From CAIYRG01 sp964494505 (GTDB taxonomy: Bacteria > Pseudomonadota > Alphaproteobacteria > Micropepsales > Micropepsaceae), in the NCBI GenBank assembly GCA_964494505.1, contig CAZBRO010000001.1:248001-312000 (forward strand): 64,000 bases of DNA. Reading direction: 5' to 3'. Below, piece by piece: positions 17,974 to 25,572 of this stretch (position 1 is the first letter of the stretch; every line of letters begins with the position of its first letter). A model generated the notes under the pieces. It worked only from the letters and a program-made list of their open reading frames with translations. It had not been told where the DNA came from and did not search any database. The position numbers were made by a program, and so were the translations under genes.

Positions 17974-18954
17974 ATGTCCATCCTGATCACCGGCGGAGCA
18001 GGCTATATCGGCAGCCACATGGTGCTTGCCGCGCTCAGCCGGGGCGACGATGTCGTGGTGTTGGACAATCTCTCCACCGGTATCCGGGCGCTCGTCGCGG
18101 AAGAGGCCCATTTCCATCAGGGCGAGGTCGGCGACAAGGCGCTGCTCAAGGACCTCTTCAAGGCCTATCCGATCGATGCGGTGATCCATTTCGCGGGCTC
18201 CATCGTGGTCCCGGAATCGGTCGCCAAGCCCCTTGCCTATTACAACAACAACACCATGGCCTCGCGTGAGCTGATCGAGGCTTGCGTGGACGCGGGGGTG
18301 AAGAATTTCATCTTCTCCTCCACTGCGGCCGTCTACGGGATGCCGGAGCACAATCCCGTCACAGAAGCGACGGACCTCCTTCCGATCAATCCTTACGGGC
18401 GCTCCAAGCTGATGACGGAGTGGATGCTGGAAGATGCGTCTCGCGCCTATGATTTCCGCTACGTGGCGTTGCGCTATTTCAATGTCGCGGGCGCCGACCC
18501 GTCGGGGCGCACCGGCCAATCCACGCCGCGCGCGACCCATCTCATCAAGCGCGCCTGCCAGGTCGCGTTGTCGCGCGTTCCGGTGCTGGATATTTTCGGC
18601 ACCGATTTCCCCACCCGCGACGGTACCGGCGTGCGCGACTACATCCATGTGAGCGATCTGGTCGCGGCCCACGCGCTCGCCCTCGATCATCTGCGCGACG
18701 GCGGCCGCTCGACGGTGCTCAATTGCGGCTATGGGCACGGGTTTTCCGTGCGTCAGGTGGTGGACGCGGTGTCCAAGGTTGCGGGCCACCGGATCGCGAC
18801 GCGCGAAAGCCCCCGCCGCCCGGGGGACGCGCCCGAGATCGTGGCCGATTCTTCGAAGCTTCAGGGCGAACTCGGCTGGCGCCCCGAGCATGACAGCCTC
18901 GACGAGATCGTCTCGACGGCCTACGCCTGGGAACGCCGCCTCAATTCCGTCTGA
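17974..18954 (+). CDS. galE: UDP-glucose 4-epimerase
   Basis: A 326-residue short-chain dehydrogenase/reductase protein starting MSILITGGAGYIGSHM at the ATG at 17974; a TTG four codons earlier is less likely. It has the NAD-binding GxxGxxG near residue 7, and the catalytic Tyr and Lys are Y141 and K145 (PYGRSK), with SSTAAVYG carrying the Ser/Thr. GalE interconverts UDP-glucose and UDP-galactose (and sometimes the N-acetyl forms), feeding exopolysaccharide or LPS synthesis. Only four bases separate its stop from the convergent galU stop, so no independent terminator fits between them. Confidence 0.9.
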   Translation: MSILITGGAGYIGSHMVLAALSRGDDVVVLDNLSTGIRALVAEEAHFHQGEVGDKALLKDLFKAYPIDAVIHFAGSIVVPESVAKPLAYYNNNTMASRELIEACVDAGVKNFIFSSTAAVYGMPEHNPVTEATDLLPINPYGRSKLMTEWMLEDASRAYDFRYVALRYFNVAGADPSGRTGQSTPRATHLIKRACQVALSRVPVLDIFGTDFPTRDGTGVRDYIHVSDLVAAHALALDHLRDGGRSTVLNCGYGHGFSVRQVVDAVSKVAGHRIATRESPRRPGDAPEIVADSSKLQGELGWRPEHDSLDEIVSTAYAWERRLNSV

Positions 18955-18958
18955 GGGT

Positions 18959-19837
18959 TCAGAGCTTGATGCCGGCCAATATGCGCCGCAGCGCCGGCGC
19001 GATATCGGGCCGTTCCAGCGCCACCGCGATGTTGGCCTGGAGGAATCCAACCTTGTCGCCGCAATCGTAGCGCGCGCAATTCGTGGTGACGGCGTGGAAT
19101 TGCTCGCGCCCCAGGAGCCTGGCCAATGCGTCGGTCAGCTGGATCTCGTTGCCGGCGCCGACTTCCCGCCTTTCCAGTTCTTCGAAGATCGTGGCGGGCA
19201 GGATATAGCGCCCGATAATGCAGAGCGTGGATGGCGCATCTTCGGGCTTGGGCTTCTCCACCACGCCCTTGACCTCGGTGATGTTGCCCTTGGTCCGCCC
19301 CGGGTCGATGACGCCGTAGCGTTCAGTCTCTTCGCGCGGTTTCTGTTCGGCCGCAACGATCATGCCGCCGCCGATCTCGTGATAGGCATCGACCATCTGC
19401 TTCAAGGCGCCGGGCCTGCCCACCATGAGATCGTCCGGCAGGACCACCGCGAAAGGCTCGTTTCCGACCAGATACCGGGCGCAGAGCACCGCATGTCCAA
19501 GGCCCAAGGGCTCCTGCTGGCGCGTGAACGACACCGACCCGGTATCGGGAAGGCTCTCCAGGAGGCTGTCGAGTTCCTTGGTCTTCTCCCGGTCCTTGAG
19601 CAGGGATTCCAGTTCATAGGCGTGGTCGAAATGGTCTTCGATGACGTGCTTGCCGCGGCCGGTGACGAAAATGAACTGCTCGATGCCGGCTTCGCGCGCT
19701 TCCTCGACGCCATATTGGATCACCGGCTTGTCGACGACAGGCAGCATTTCCTTCGGGATCGCCTTGGTCGCGGGCAGAAAACGCGTACCCATGCCGGCGA
19801 CAGGAAAGACGGCCTTACGAATACGGGGTGTGGACAT
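18959..19837 (-). CDS. galU: UTP-glucose-1-phosphate uridylyltransferase
   Basis: A 292-residue nucleotidyltransferase with the expected motifs: KAVFPVAGMGTRFLPATKA at the N-terminus (nucleotide-binding loop), PKEMLPVVDKPVIQYGVEEA, and LPDDLM and VVEKPKPE further on. It makes UDP-glucose, the substrate of both GalE and UDP-glucose dehydrogenase encoded in this block. It is convergent with galE and divergent from the epimerase gene at 19961, with which it shares a 123-base promoter region. Confidence 0.95.
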   Translation of the reverse strand: MSTPRIRKAVFPVAGMGTRFLPATKAIPKEMLPVVDKPVIQYGVEEAREAGIEQFIFVTGRGKHVIEDHFDHAYELESLLKDREKTKELDSLLESLPDTGSVSFTRQQEPLGLGHAVLCARYLVGNEPFAVVLPDDLMVGRPGALKQMVDAYHEIGGGMIVAAEQKPREETERYGVIDPGRTKGNITEVKGVVEKPKPEDAPSTLCIIGRYILPATIFEELERREVGAGNEIQLTDALARLLGREQFHAVTTNCARYDCGDKVGFLQANIAVALERPDIAPALRRILAGIKL

Positions 19838-19960
19838 GAAGAGACCGATGAGTCATGAGCCCAGCGTCAAAAGGTTTCGGGTGTTGCAGAACGGGACTTC
19901 TTTCAAAGGTTTACACAGGGGGAGTGGCGCGGTCCACTTTCGGTTAACGGGATTCTGAGG

Positions 19961-20938
19961 ATGCAAGTATTTGTGACCGGCGTTGCGGGTTTTATCGGCA
20001 GTCATGTCGCAGCCGCGCTGCTCAAGCGCGGGCACGGTGTCACCGGCATCGATTCCCTCAACGCCTATTACGATCCTGCGTTGAAGCAGGCCCGGCTTGG
20101 CAGGCTTAAGGGGCATGACGGGTTCCGTTTCGTACAGGCCGACATTGCCGATGCGGCAGCCCTCGCGCGCGCCGCGGGAGACGGTTCTTATGACGTTATT
20201 GTGCATCTGGCCGCGCAAGCCGGCGTGCGCTACGCGCTGACGGACCCTTATGCCTACACGCAGGCCAATCTCGTCGGCCATCACAACATTCTGGAGCTGG
20301 CCCGCCACATGAAGGGCCTCGCGCATACGATCTACGCCTCGTCGAGTTCGGTCTACGGCAATGACAGCGTGGCGCCGTTCTCCGAAGAGGCCCGCGCCGA
20401 CAAGCCCGTCTCCTATTACGGCGCGACCAAGCGGTCCGGCGAACTGATGGCGCATTCCTATGCCGAACTGTTCGGACTGAAGCTGACCGGGCTTCGCTTT
20501 TTCACGGTCTATGGCGAATGGGGCCGCCCTGATATGGCCTATTGGCTGTTCACCGACGCGATCCTGAAAGGAATTCCGCTGAAGGTGTTCGGGCAGGGGT
20601 TGCTCCGGCGCGATTTCACCTGGGTCGACGACATCGTGAACGCGATCCTGCGCATGGTGGAGACGCCCTTCGCGATGGAAGGACAGGGGGCACCCCATCG
20701 CATTTACAATCTCGGGAACAGCCGGCCCGAAGAGGTGCTGACCCTGATCCGCATCATCGAACAGGCGACCGGCAAGAGTGCCATCATCGAATATGCAACC
20801 GGCCCCGCCGGCGACGTCAAGGAAACCTATGCCGATGTCACGCGCGCCGCGCGCGATTTCGGTTTTGCGCCGTCCACCACGCTGGAAGAAGGCATCCCCC
20901 GTTTCGTCCGCTGGTTCCGCGACTACCACCGCCTTTGA
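19961..20938 (+). CDS. NAD-dependent epimerase, UDP-glucuronate 4-epimerase-like
   Basis: A 325-residue extended SDR protein starting MQVFVTGVAGFIGSHVA. The NAD motif GVAGFIG, the substrate-loop sequence NAYYDPALKQARL, ASSSSVYG, catalytic YYGATK, and the block RFFTVYGEWGRPDMA are those of the UDP-glucuronate 4-epimerases (LpsL/CapI type) that make UDP-galacturonate. With the UDP-glucose dehydrogenase just downstream this gives a route from UDP-glucose to UDP-glucuronate to UDP-galacturonate, suggesting uronic acids in the polysaccharide. CTGAGG lies just before the ATG. Confidence 0.88.
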   Translation: MQVFVTGVAGFIGSHVAAALLKRGHGVTGIDSLNAYYDPALKQARLGRLKGHDGFRFVQADIADAAALARAAGDGSYDVIVHLAAQAGVRYALTDPYAYTQANLVGHHNILELARHMKGLAHTIYASSSSVYGNDSVAPFSEEARADKPVSYYGATKRSGELMAHSYAELFGLKLTGLRFFTVYGEWGRPDMAYWLFTDAILKGIPLKVFGQGLLRRDFTWVDDIVNAILRMVETPFAMEGQGAPHRIYNLGNSRPEEVLTLIRIIEQATGKSAIIEYATGPAGDVKETYADVTRAARDFGFAPSTTLEEGIPRFVRWFRDYHRL

Positions 20939-20998
20939 GTGCCGATTCACGCTCTCCCGTGATACCTTTCCGGCCGGAATGTCCGAGGGGAGGGTGAA

Positions 20999-21787
20999 AT
21001 GACCGATGTCTCGCGCCGCGCCGTGCTTTCCAACGCGGCGGCGGTTGCTGCCGGTGCAAGTCTTTCACCGGCCCTCGCGCAGCCGGCCTCGGATGTGAAA
21101 GCGCTGGTGTTCGACGTATTCGGCACCTGTGTCGATTGGCGCAACGGGGTCGCGCACGACTCCGAACGCATCCTCAAGCCGCTCGGCTACAACATCGATT
21201 GGATCGGGTTTGCCGACGCCTGGCGCGCGCTCTATCAGCCGACCCTTGAGGTGGTGCGTTCGGGGAAGGAGCCCTTCGTCAAGCTCGACGTGCTCCACCG
21301 GCGGATGCTGGATCAAATCCGTCCGAAATTCGGGCTGCAGAAGCTGGACGAAAAGACCTTGGCCGATCTCAATCTCGCCTGGCACCGGCTGGATGCCTGG
21401 CCCGATGTGCCGGCAGGTTTCGCGCGCCTGCACAAGAAATTCATTTTAGCGCCTTGCTCGAACGGCAACATCGCGCTGATGGCCGACATCGGTCGGCGCA
21501 ACGCTCTGCCCTGGGACGCGATCCTGGGTTCCGAAATCGCGCGCGACTTCAAGCCCAAGCCGCGCGTCTATCTCGCGAGCATCGAGGCGCTCAATCTCAC
21601 GCCGCCCCAGGTGATGATGGTGGCCGCCCACAGCGACGATCTGAAATCGGCCGCCTCGAACGGCATGCGCACGGCCCATGTGGCCCGGCCGCAGGAGAAT
21701 CCGGGCATCAGCGAAACGGCCCCGCGAACCAAGGTCGATTTCGCCGCAACCAGCATGATCGATCTGGCCGACAAGCTCGGCGCGTGA
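20999..21787 (+). CDS. haloacid dehalogenase type II-like HAD hydrolase with Tat signal
   Basis: A 262-residue protein. The N-terminus has a twin-arginine signal (VSRRAVLSNAAAVAAG then SLSPALAQ), with cleavage likely after about residue 28. The mature part starts VKALVFDVFGTCVDW, with the nucleophilic Asp of HAD enzymes, then APCSNGN and KPKPRVYLAS with the motif III Lys, and VAAHSDDLKSA with motif IV acids. The order follows L-2-haloacid dehalogenases rather than phosphatases, but the substrate is unknown. Export by Tat is unusual for this family. Its stop lies three bases from the convergent UDP-glucose dehydrogenase stop. Confidence 0.8.
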   Translation: MTDVSRRAVLSNAAAVAAGASLSPALAQPASDVKALVFDVFGTCVDWRNGVAHDSERILKPLGYNIDWIGFADAWRALYQPTLEVVRSGKEPFVKLDVLHRRMLDQIRPKFGLQKLDEKTLADLNLAWHRLDAWPDVPAGFARLHKKFILAPCSNGNIALMADIGRRNALPWDAILGSEIARDFKPKPRVYLASIEALNLTPPQVMMVAAHSDDLKSAASNGMRTAHVARPQENPGISETAPRTKVDFAATSMIDLADKLGA

Positions 21788-21790
21788 CGC

Positions 21791-23107
21791 CTATCCGGGG
21801 CCTACGGCGGGCCGGCCGATGCTGACATAGGTGAAGCCCGCCCGCGCCATCTCGTCGGGGCGATAGATGTTGCGCAAATCCACCATCAGGGGCTGCTTCA
21901 ACAGCCGCTTTGCGGTCTTGAGGTCGAGGGCGCGGAATTCGTTCCACTCGGTGATTATTGCCACACCGTCGGCGCCCTCCAGCGCCGCATTGGCGTTCGG
22001 GCACATCTCGATGCCGTCGAGAAATTTCTTCGCCTCGCCCATGGCCTCGGGATCGTAGGCGCGGATGCGCGCGCCCTGTTTGACCAATTCGGGCACGATC
22101 ACCAGGCTTGGCGCGTCTCGCATGTCGTCGGTGTTGGGCTTGAAGGCGAGGCCAAGGACCGCGATGGTCTTGCCAGCGACGCCGCCGAAGGCGTCCACGA
22201 TCTTTTTGGCCATGCGGGCCTTGCGCGCCTCGTTCACGGCGGCGACCGCCTCCACGATGCGCGTGGGCGCGCCGACTTCCTGGGCGGTGCGTGTGAGTGC
22301 CAGGGTGTCCTTGGGAAAGCACGAGCCGCCATAGCCGGGCCCGGCGTGGAGGAATTTCGAGCCGATGCGGCCGTCGAGCCCGATGCCGCGCGCGACATCC
22401 TGCACATTGGCGCCGACCGCCTCGCAGATGTCGGCCATCTCGTTGATGAAGGTGATCTTGGTCGCGAGGAACGCGTTGGCCGCGTATTTGATCAGTTCCG
22501 AGGTTTCGCGGCTGGTGAACAGCATCGGCGTTTCGTTGAGGAAGAGCGGCCGGTAGAGTTCGCGCAGCACGCCGCGCGCCCGGTCGCTGACGGTGCCGCA
22601 GACCACGCGGTCGGGCCGGCGGAAATCCTCGATCGCCGAGCCTTCGCGCAGGAATTCCGGGTTGGAGGCAACGTCGAAATCCGCATCGGGACGCAGGCCC
22701 CGGATGGTCTCTTCGACGCGCTTGCCCGTCCCCACCGGCACCGTCGATTTGGTGATGATGACCGTGTAGCCGTCGAGGGCTGCGGCGATTTCCTTGGCGG
22801 CTTCGAAGACATAGGTGAGATCGGCATGGCCATCGCCGCGCCGCGACGGCGTGCCGACCGCGATGAACACCGCATCGGCCTCCTTGACGCTCGCGGGAAG
22901 GTCCCCGGTGAAGGAGAGCCGTCCCGCCTTCACATTGTCGGCCACCACCTCTTCGAGCCCTGGCTCATAGATCGGCATGCGGCCGGCCTTCAGCGAGCCG
23001 ATCTTGGCCATGTCCTTGTCGACGCACACCACATGGTGGCCGAATTCGGAGAAACACGCCCCCGATACCAGGCCGACATAGCCCGTTCCGATCATCGCAA
23101 TACGCAT
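21791..23107 (-). CDS. ugd: UDP-glucose 6-dehydrogenase
   Basis: A 438-residue enzyme starting MRIAMIGTGYVGLVSGACF at 23107 (two extra residues if the ATG at 23113 is used). It has the NAD-binding GTGYVG, then CVDKD, KSTVPVGTGKRV, the catalytic cysteine in GPGYGGSCFPKD, and the C-terminal UDP-binding domain. It oxidises UDP-glucose to UDP-glucuronate, the precursor for the epimerase encoded at 19961. Length and motifs are complete. The start lies 91 bases from the 3' end of recG, and both genes read on the minus strand. Confidence 0.95.
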   Translation of the reverse strand: MRIAMIGTGYVGLVSGACFSEFGHHVVCVDKDMAKIGSLKAGRMPIYEPGLEEVVADNVKAGRLSFTGDLPASVKEADAVFIAVGTPSRRGDGHADLTYVFEAAKEIAAALDGYTVIITKSTVPVGTGKRVEETIRGLRPDADFDVASNPEFLREGSAIEDFRRPDRVVCGTVSDRARGVLRELYRPLFLNETPMLFTSRETSELIKYAANAFLATKITFINEMADICEAVGANVQDVARGIGLDGRIGSKFLHAGPGYGGSCFPKDTLALTRTAQEVGAPTRIVEAVAAVNEARKARMAKKIVDAFGGVAGKTIAVLGLAFKPNTDDMRDAPSLVIVPELVKQGARIRAYDPEAMGEAKKFLDGIEMCPNANAALEGADGVAIITEWNEFRALDLKTAKRLLKQPLMVDLRNIYRPDEMARAGFTYVSIGRPAVGPG

Positions 23108-23198
23108 CAGCACCTACGCGCTTCTAAGAACAGGCGTTCTTCGCCTTTAGGGCGAAGCCTTGCAAGGGGAAGTTTGCCATTCTGGTGAACGCGCGACT

Positions 23199-25301
23199 TC
23201 AGCCGGTGCGCAAGTAACGGACGGCCTCGTCCCGCTCGAACAGATAGAGGAGCGTCCTCAGCGCCTCGCCCCGCGGGGATTTCAGGCCGCCATCCCGTTC
23301 CAGGATCAGGCGGGCATCGTCGCGCGCCGCGGCCAGAAGTTCCCCGTGCACGGCAAGATCGGCGAAATGGAACTCCGGCAGCCCGCTCTGCTTGGTGCCG
23401 AGCAATTCGCCCGCCCCGCGCAGGCGCAAATCCTCCTCGGCGATGACAAATCCATCGTCGGTCGCCCGGAGCGCCTTCAGCCGCTCCCTGGCGGTTACGC
23501 CCAGCGGCGGGTGGTACACCAGGAGGCAAGTGGAGCGGGCCGCACCCCGTCCGACCCGGCCGCGCAGCTGATGAAGCTGGGCGAGGCCAAACCGCTCGGC
23601 GTGCTCCACCACCATGATCGAGGCTTCCGGCACGTCCACGCCCACCTCGATCACCGTCGTTGCCACCAGCACACGGGTTTGGCCGCTCTTGAACGCCGCC
23701 ATGGCAGCGTCGCGTTCCGCACCCTTCATCCGGCCGTGGACAAGGCCGACAATGTCCCCGAACACCTGCCTCAGCATGGTGGCGCGCTCTTCGGCCGCGG
23801 CCATATCGGATTTCTCCGATTCCTCGACCAGAGGGCACACCCAATAGGCGCGCGCGCCCTTGGCAAGCGCCCGCTTCAAGGCGCCGATTACCTCGTCCAG
23901 CCGGGACGCCGGCAGCACGCGGGTTTCCACCGGACGCCGGCCGGGCGGCTTGCCGGTCAGCCGCGACACATCCATGTCGCCATAGGCGGTGAGCTGGAGC
24001 GTGCGCGGGATGGGGGTCGCGGTCATCACCAGCACGTCGGCCGGTTTTTCGCCCTTGCCCTGCAACTGCATCCGCTGATGCACCCCGAAACGGTGCTGCT
24101 CGTCGACGACCGCCAGCGCCAGATCGCGGAAATGGACGTCCTCGGAGAAGATGGCATGGGTGCCGACCAGAATATCGATCTCGCCTGCCTCCAGCGCCGA
24201 CAGGATGGCTGCCCGCGCGAGGCCTTTTTCGCGTCCCGTCAGCAGCGCGACGCGCACGCCGGCCGCCTTGGCCATGGCGTCGAGGGAAGCCATGTGCTGG
24301 CGGGCGAGGATTTCGGTCGGGGCCATGAAGGCGCCCTGCGAACCGGCTTCCACCGCGTTCAGAAGGGCGGCCATGGCAACCACCGTCTTCCCGGCGCCGA
24401 CATCGCCTTGGAGCAGGCGGATCATGCGCGAGGGCGATTCCATGTCCCCGGTGATTTCGGCGATCGCCTTCTCCTGGGCCTCGGTAAGCGTGAAGGGGAG
24501 TGCGGCGATGGCCTTGGCGCGCAGCGCCCCGGCGCTCTTCAACACGCGGCCGGGCTGGCGGCGGACGGACTCGCGGATGAGGGCAAGCGCCAATTGGTTG
24601 GCCAGGAGCTCGTCATAGGCGAGCCGCCGGCGAGCGGGTGCGGTTCCTTCGAGATCGGCGTCCGTCCGAGGCGCGTGGGCCTCCCTCAGCGCGGTGGCGA
24701 AATCGGGCCAGCCCTGGCGCGCCCGATAGGCCTCGTCCTGCCATTCGGGGAGGGCGGGCAGGCGCTCGAATGCGAGCCGGACCGCTTTGGCCAGGGTCCG
24801 CTGGGGTAAAGCCTCGGTGGTGCGGTAAACGGGCTCGAATTCGGGCACAGCGCCCGGTTCGTCCACGGGCGCGATGTAATCGGGATGGGCCATCTGCAGC
24901 CGGCCGCCGAATTCGTCGAGCCGCCCCGAAACGATCCGCCGGGAGCCGGGAGGCAGTACCTTCCTGATGTGGTCCTCGTGCGGGGTGAAGAACACGATCT
25001 CCATCGCGGCCGTCTCGTCCGTGACGAGCACGCGATAGGGCGCTCTTCGCCCCCGCGGGGCGGGTTTATGGTCAAGCACGTTGACCGTGAGGGTGGCGAT
25101 CCGGCCGGGTTCGGCCGCGATCAGCGGCGGCCGGTAGCCCCGGTCGATGAGGCCAAACGGCATATGGAACAGCAGATCCAGCACCCGGGGGGCACGCATG
25201 CCCGCCGAGAGCGCCTTGCCGATCAGCTTCTCGACCTTGGGGCCAATGCCCGGAATCACCCGGGCATCGGCGAACATGGGGTTGAGAATCATCGGCCGCA
25301 T
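23199..25301 (-). CDS. recG: ATP-dependent DNA helicase RecG
   Basis: Predicted 700 residues from the ATG at 25301 (MRPMILNPMFADARVIPGIGP); the frame is open upstream, but the extension is not protein-like and would make the protein too long. The N-terminal wedge/OB domain (residues ~1-270) is followed by helicase motifs: Walker A GDVGAGKT, DEQHRFG (DEAH-like box), TATPIPRT, and VGVDVPEAS and LRGRVGRG in the second RecA domain. RecG remodels stalled replication forks and branched recombination intermediates. It is divergent from lon. Confidence 0.95.
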   Translation of the reverse strand: MRPMILNPMFADARVIPGIGPKVEKLIGKALSAGMRAPRVLDLLFHMPFGLIDRGYRPPLIAAEPGRIATLTVNVLDHKPAPRGRRAPYRVLVTDETAAMEIVFFTPHEDHIRKVLPPGSRRIVSGRLDEFGGRLQMAHPDYIAPVDEPGAVPEFEPVYRTTEALPQRTLAKAVRLAFERLPALPEWQDEAYRARQGWPDFATALREAHAPRTDADLEGTAPARRRLAYDELLANQLALALIRESVRRQPGRVLKSAGALRAKAIAALPFTLTEAQEKAIAEITGDMESPSRMIRLLQGDVGAGKTVVAMAALLNAVEAGSQGAFMAPTEILARQHMASLDAMAKAAGVRVALLTGREKGLARAAILSALEAGEIDILVGTHAIFSEDVHFRDLALAVVDEQHRFGVHQRMQLQGKGEKPADVLVMTATPIPRTLQLTAYGDMDVSRLTGKPPGRRPVETRVLPASRLDEVIGALKRALAKGARAYWVCPLVEESEKSDMAAAEERATMLRQVFGDIVGLVHGRMKGAERDAAMAAFKSGQTRVLVATTVIEVGVDVPEASIMVVEHAERFGLAQLHQLRGRVGRGAARSTCLLVYHPPLGVTARERLKALRATDDGFVIAEEDLRLRGAGELLGTKQSGLPEFHFADLAVHGELLAAARDDARLILERDGGLKSPRGEALRTLLYLFERDEAVRYLRTG

Positions 25302-25403
25302 GACCGCCATCATAGGCCGAAGGCGGGGAAAGGGGCTGAGAGGAGCCGCGGGGGGAGGGCGAAGGGGAATCCCTGACTTCCCCGGCCGATCACGCGGATA
25401 AAC

Positions 25404-25433
25404 CTTGAATCCGGGTTCTTTGGAGCCCACCTT
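25404..25433 (+). promoter_or_regulatory. candidate heat-shock (RpoH) promoter for lon
   Basis: CTTGAA at 25404-25409 and CCCACCTT at 25426-25433, 16 bases apart, resemble the sigma-32 elements CTTGAA and CCCATnT. A start near 25440 would leave a leader of about 130 bases before the lon ATG. Lon is a classical heat-shock gene, which supports the reading, but two mismatches in the second element keep the confidence low. Confidence 0.4.
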
Positions 25434-25572
25434 AGCTGCCGAGCGGTGACCCAAAAAGGTGCCGCAAGAGTGTCCGTGAGCCCATACCGGGGCACGGAAA
25501 CCCGCCCGCACATGATGCCACAGGCAAAGGTTTAAGCCTCGCGTGCTACTGTGCCCGGGCAAGGAGCACACA

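Noticed and set aside
16024..19050. Open frame of about 1,000 codons on the minus strand across cysNC and galE
   Set aside because: It lies antisense to two clear enzymes, has the composition typical of the shadow frames of GC-rich genes and shows no domain. Long antisense frames are common at this GC content.
23139..23157. Hairpin CTTCGCC-N5-GGCGAAG as terminator between ugd and recG
   Set aside because: Perfect 7-bp stem but no T-run on either strand; it may be an RNA structure but cannot be called a terminator.
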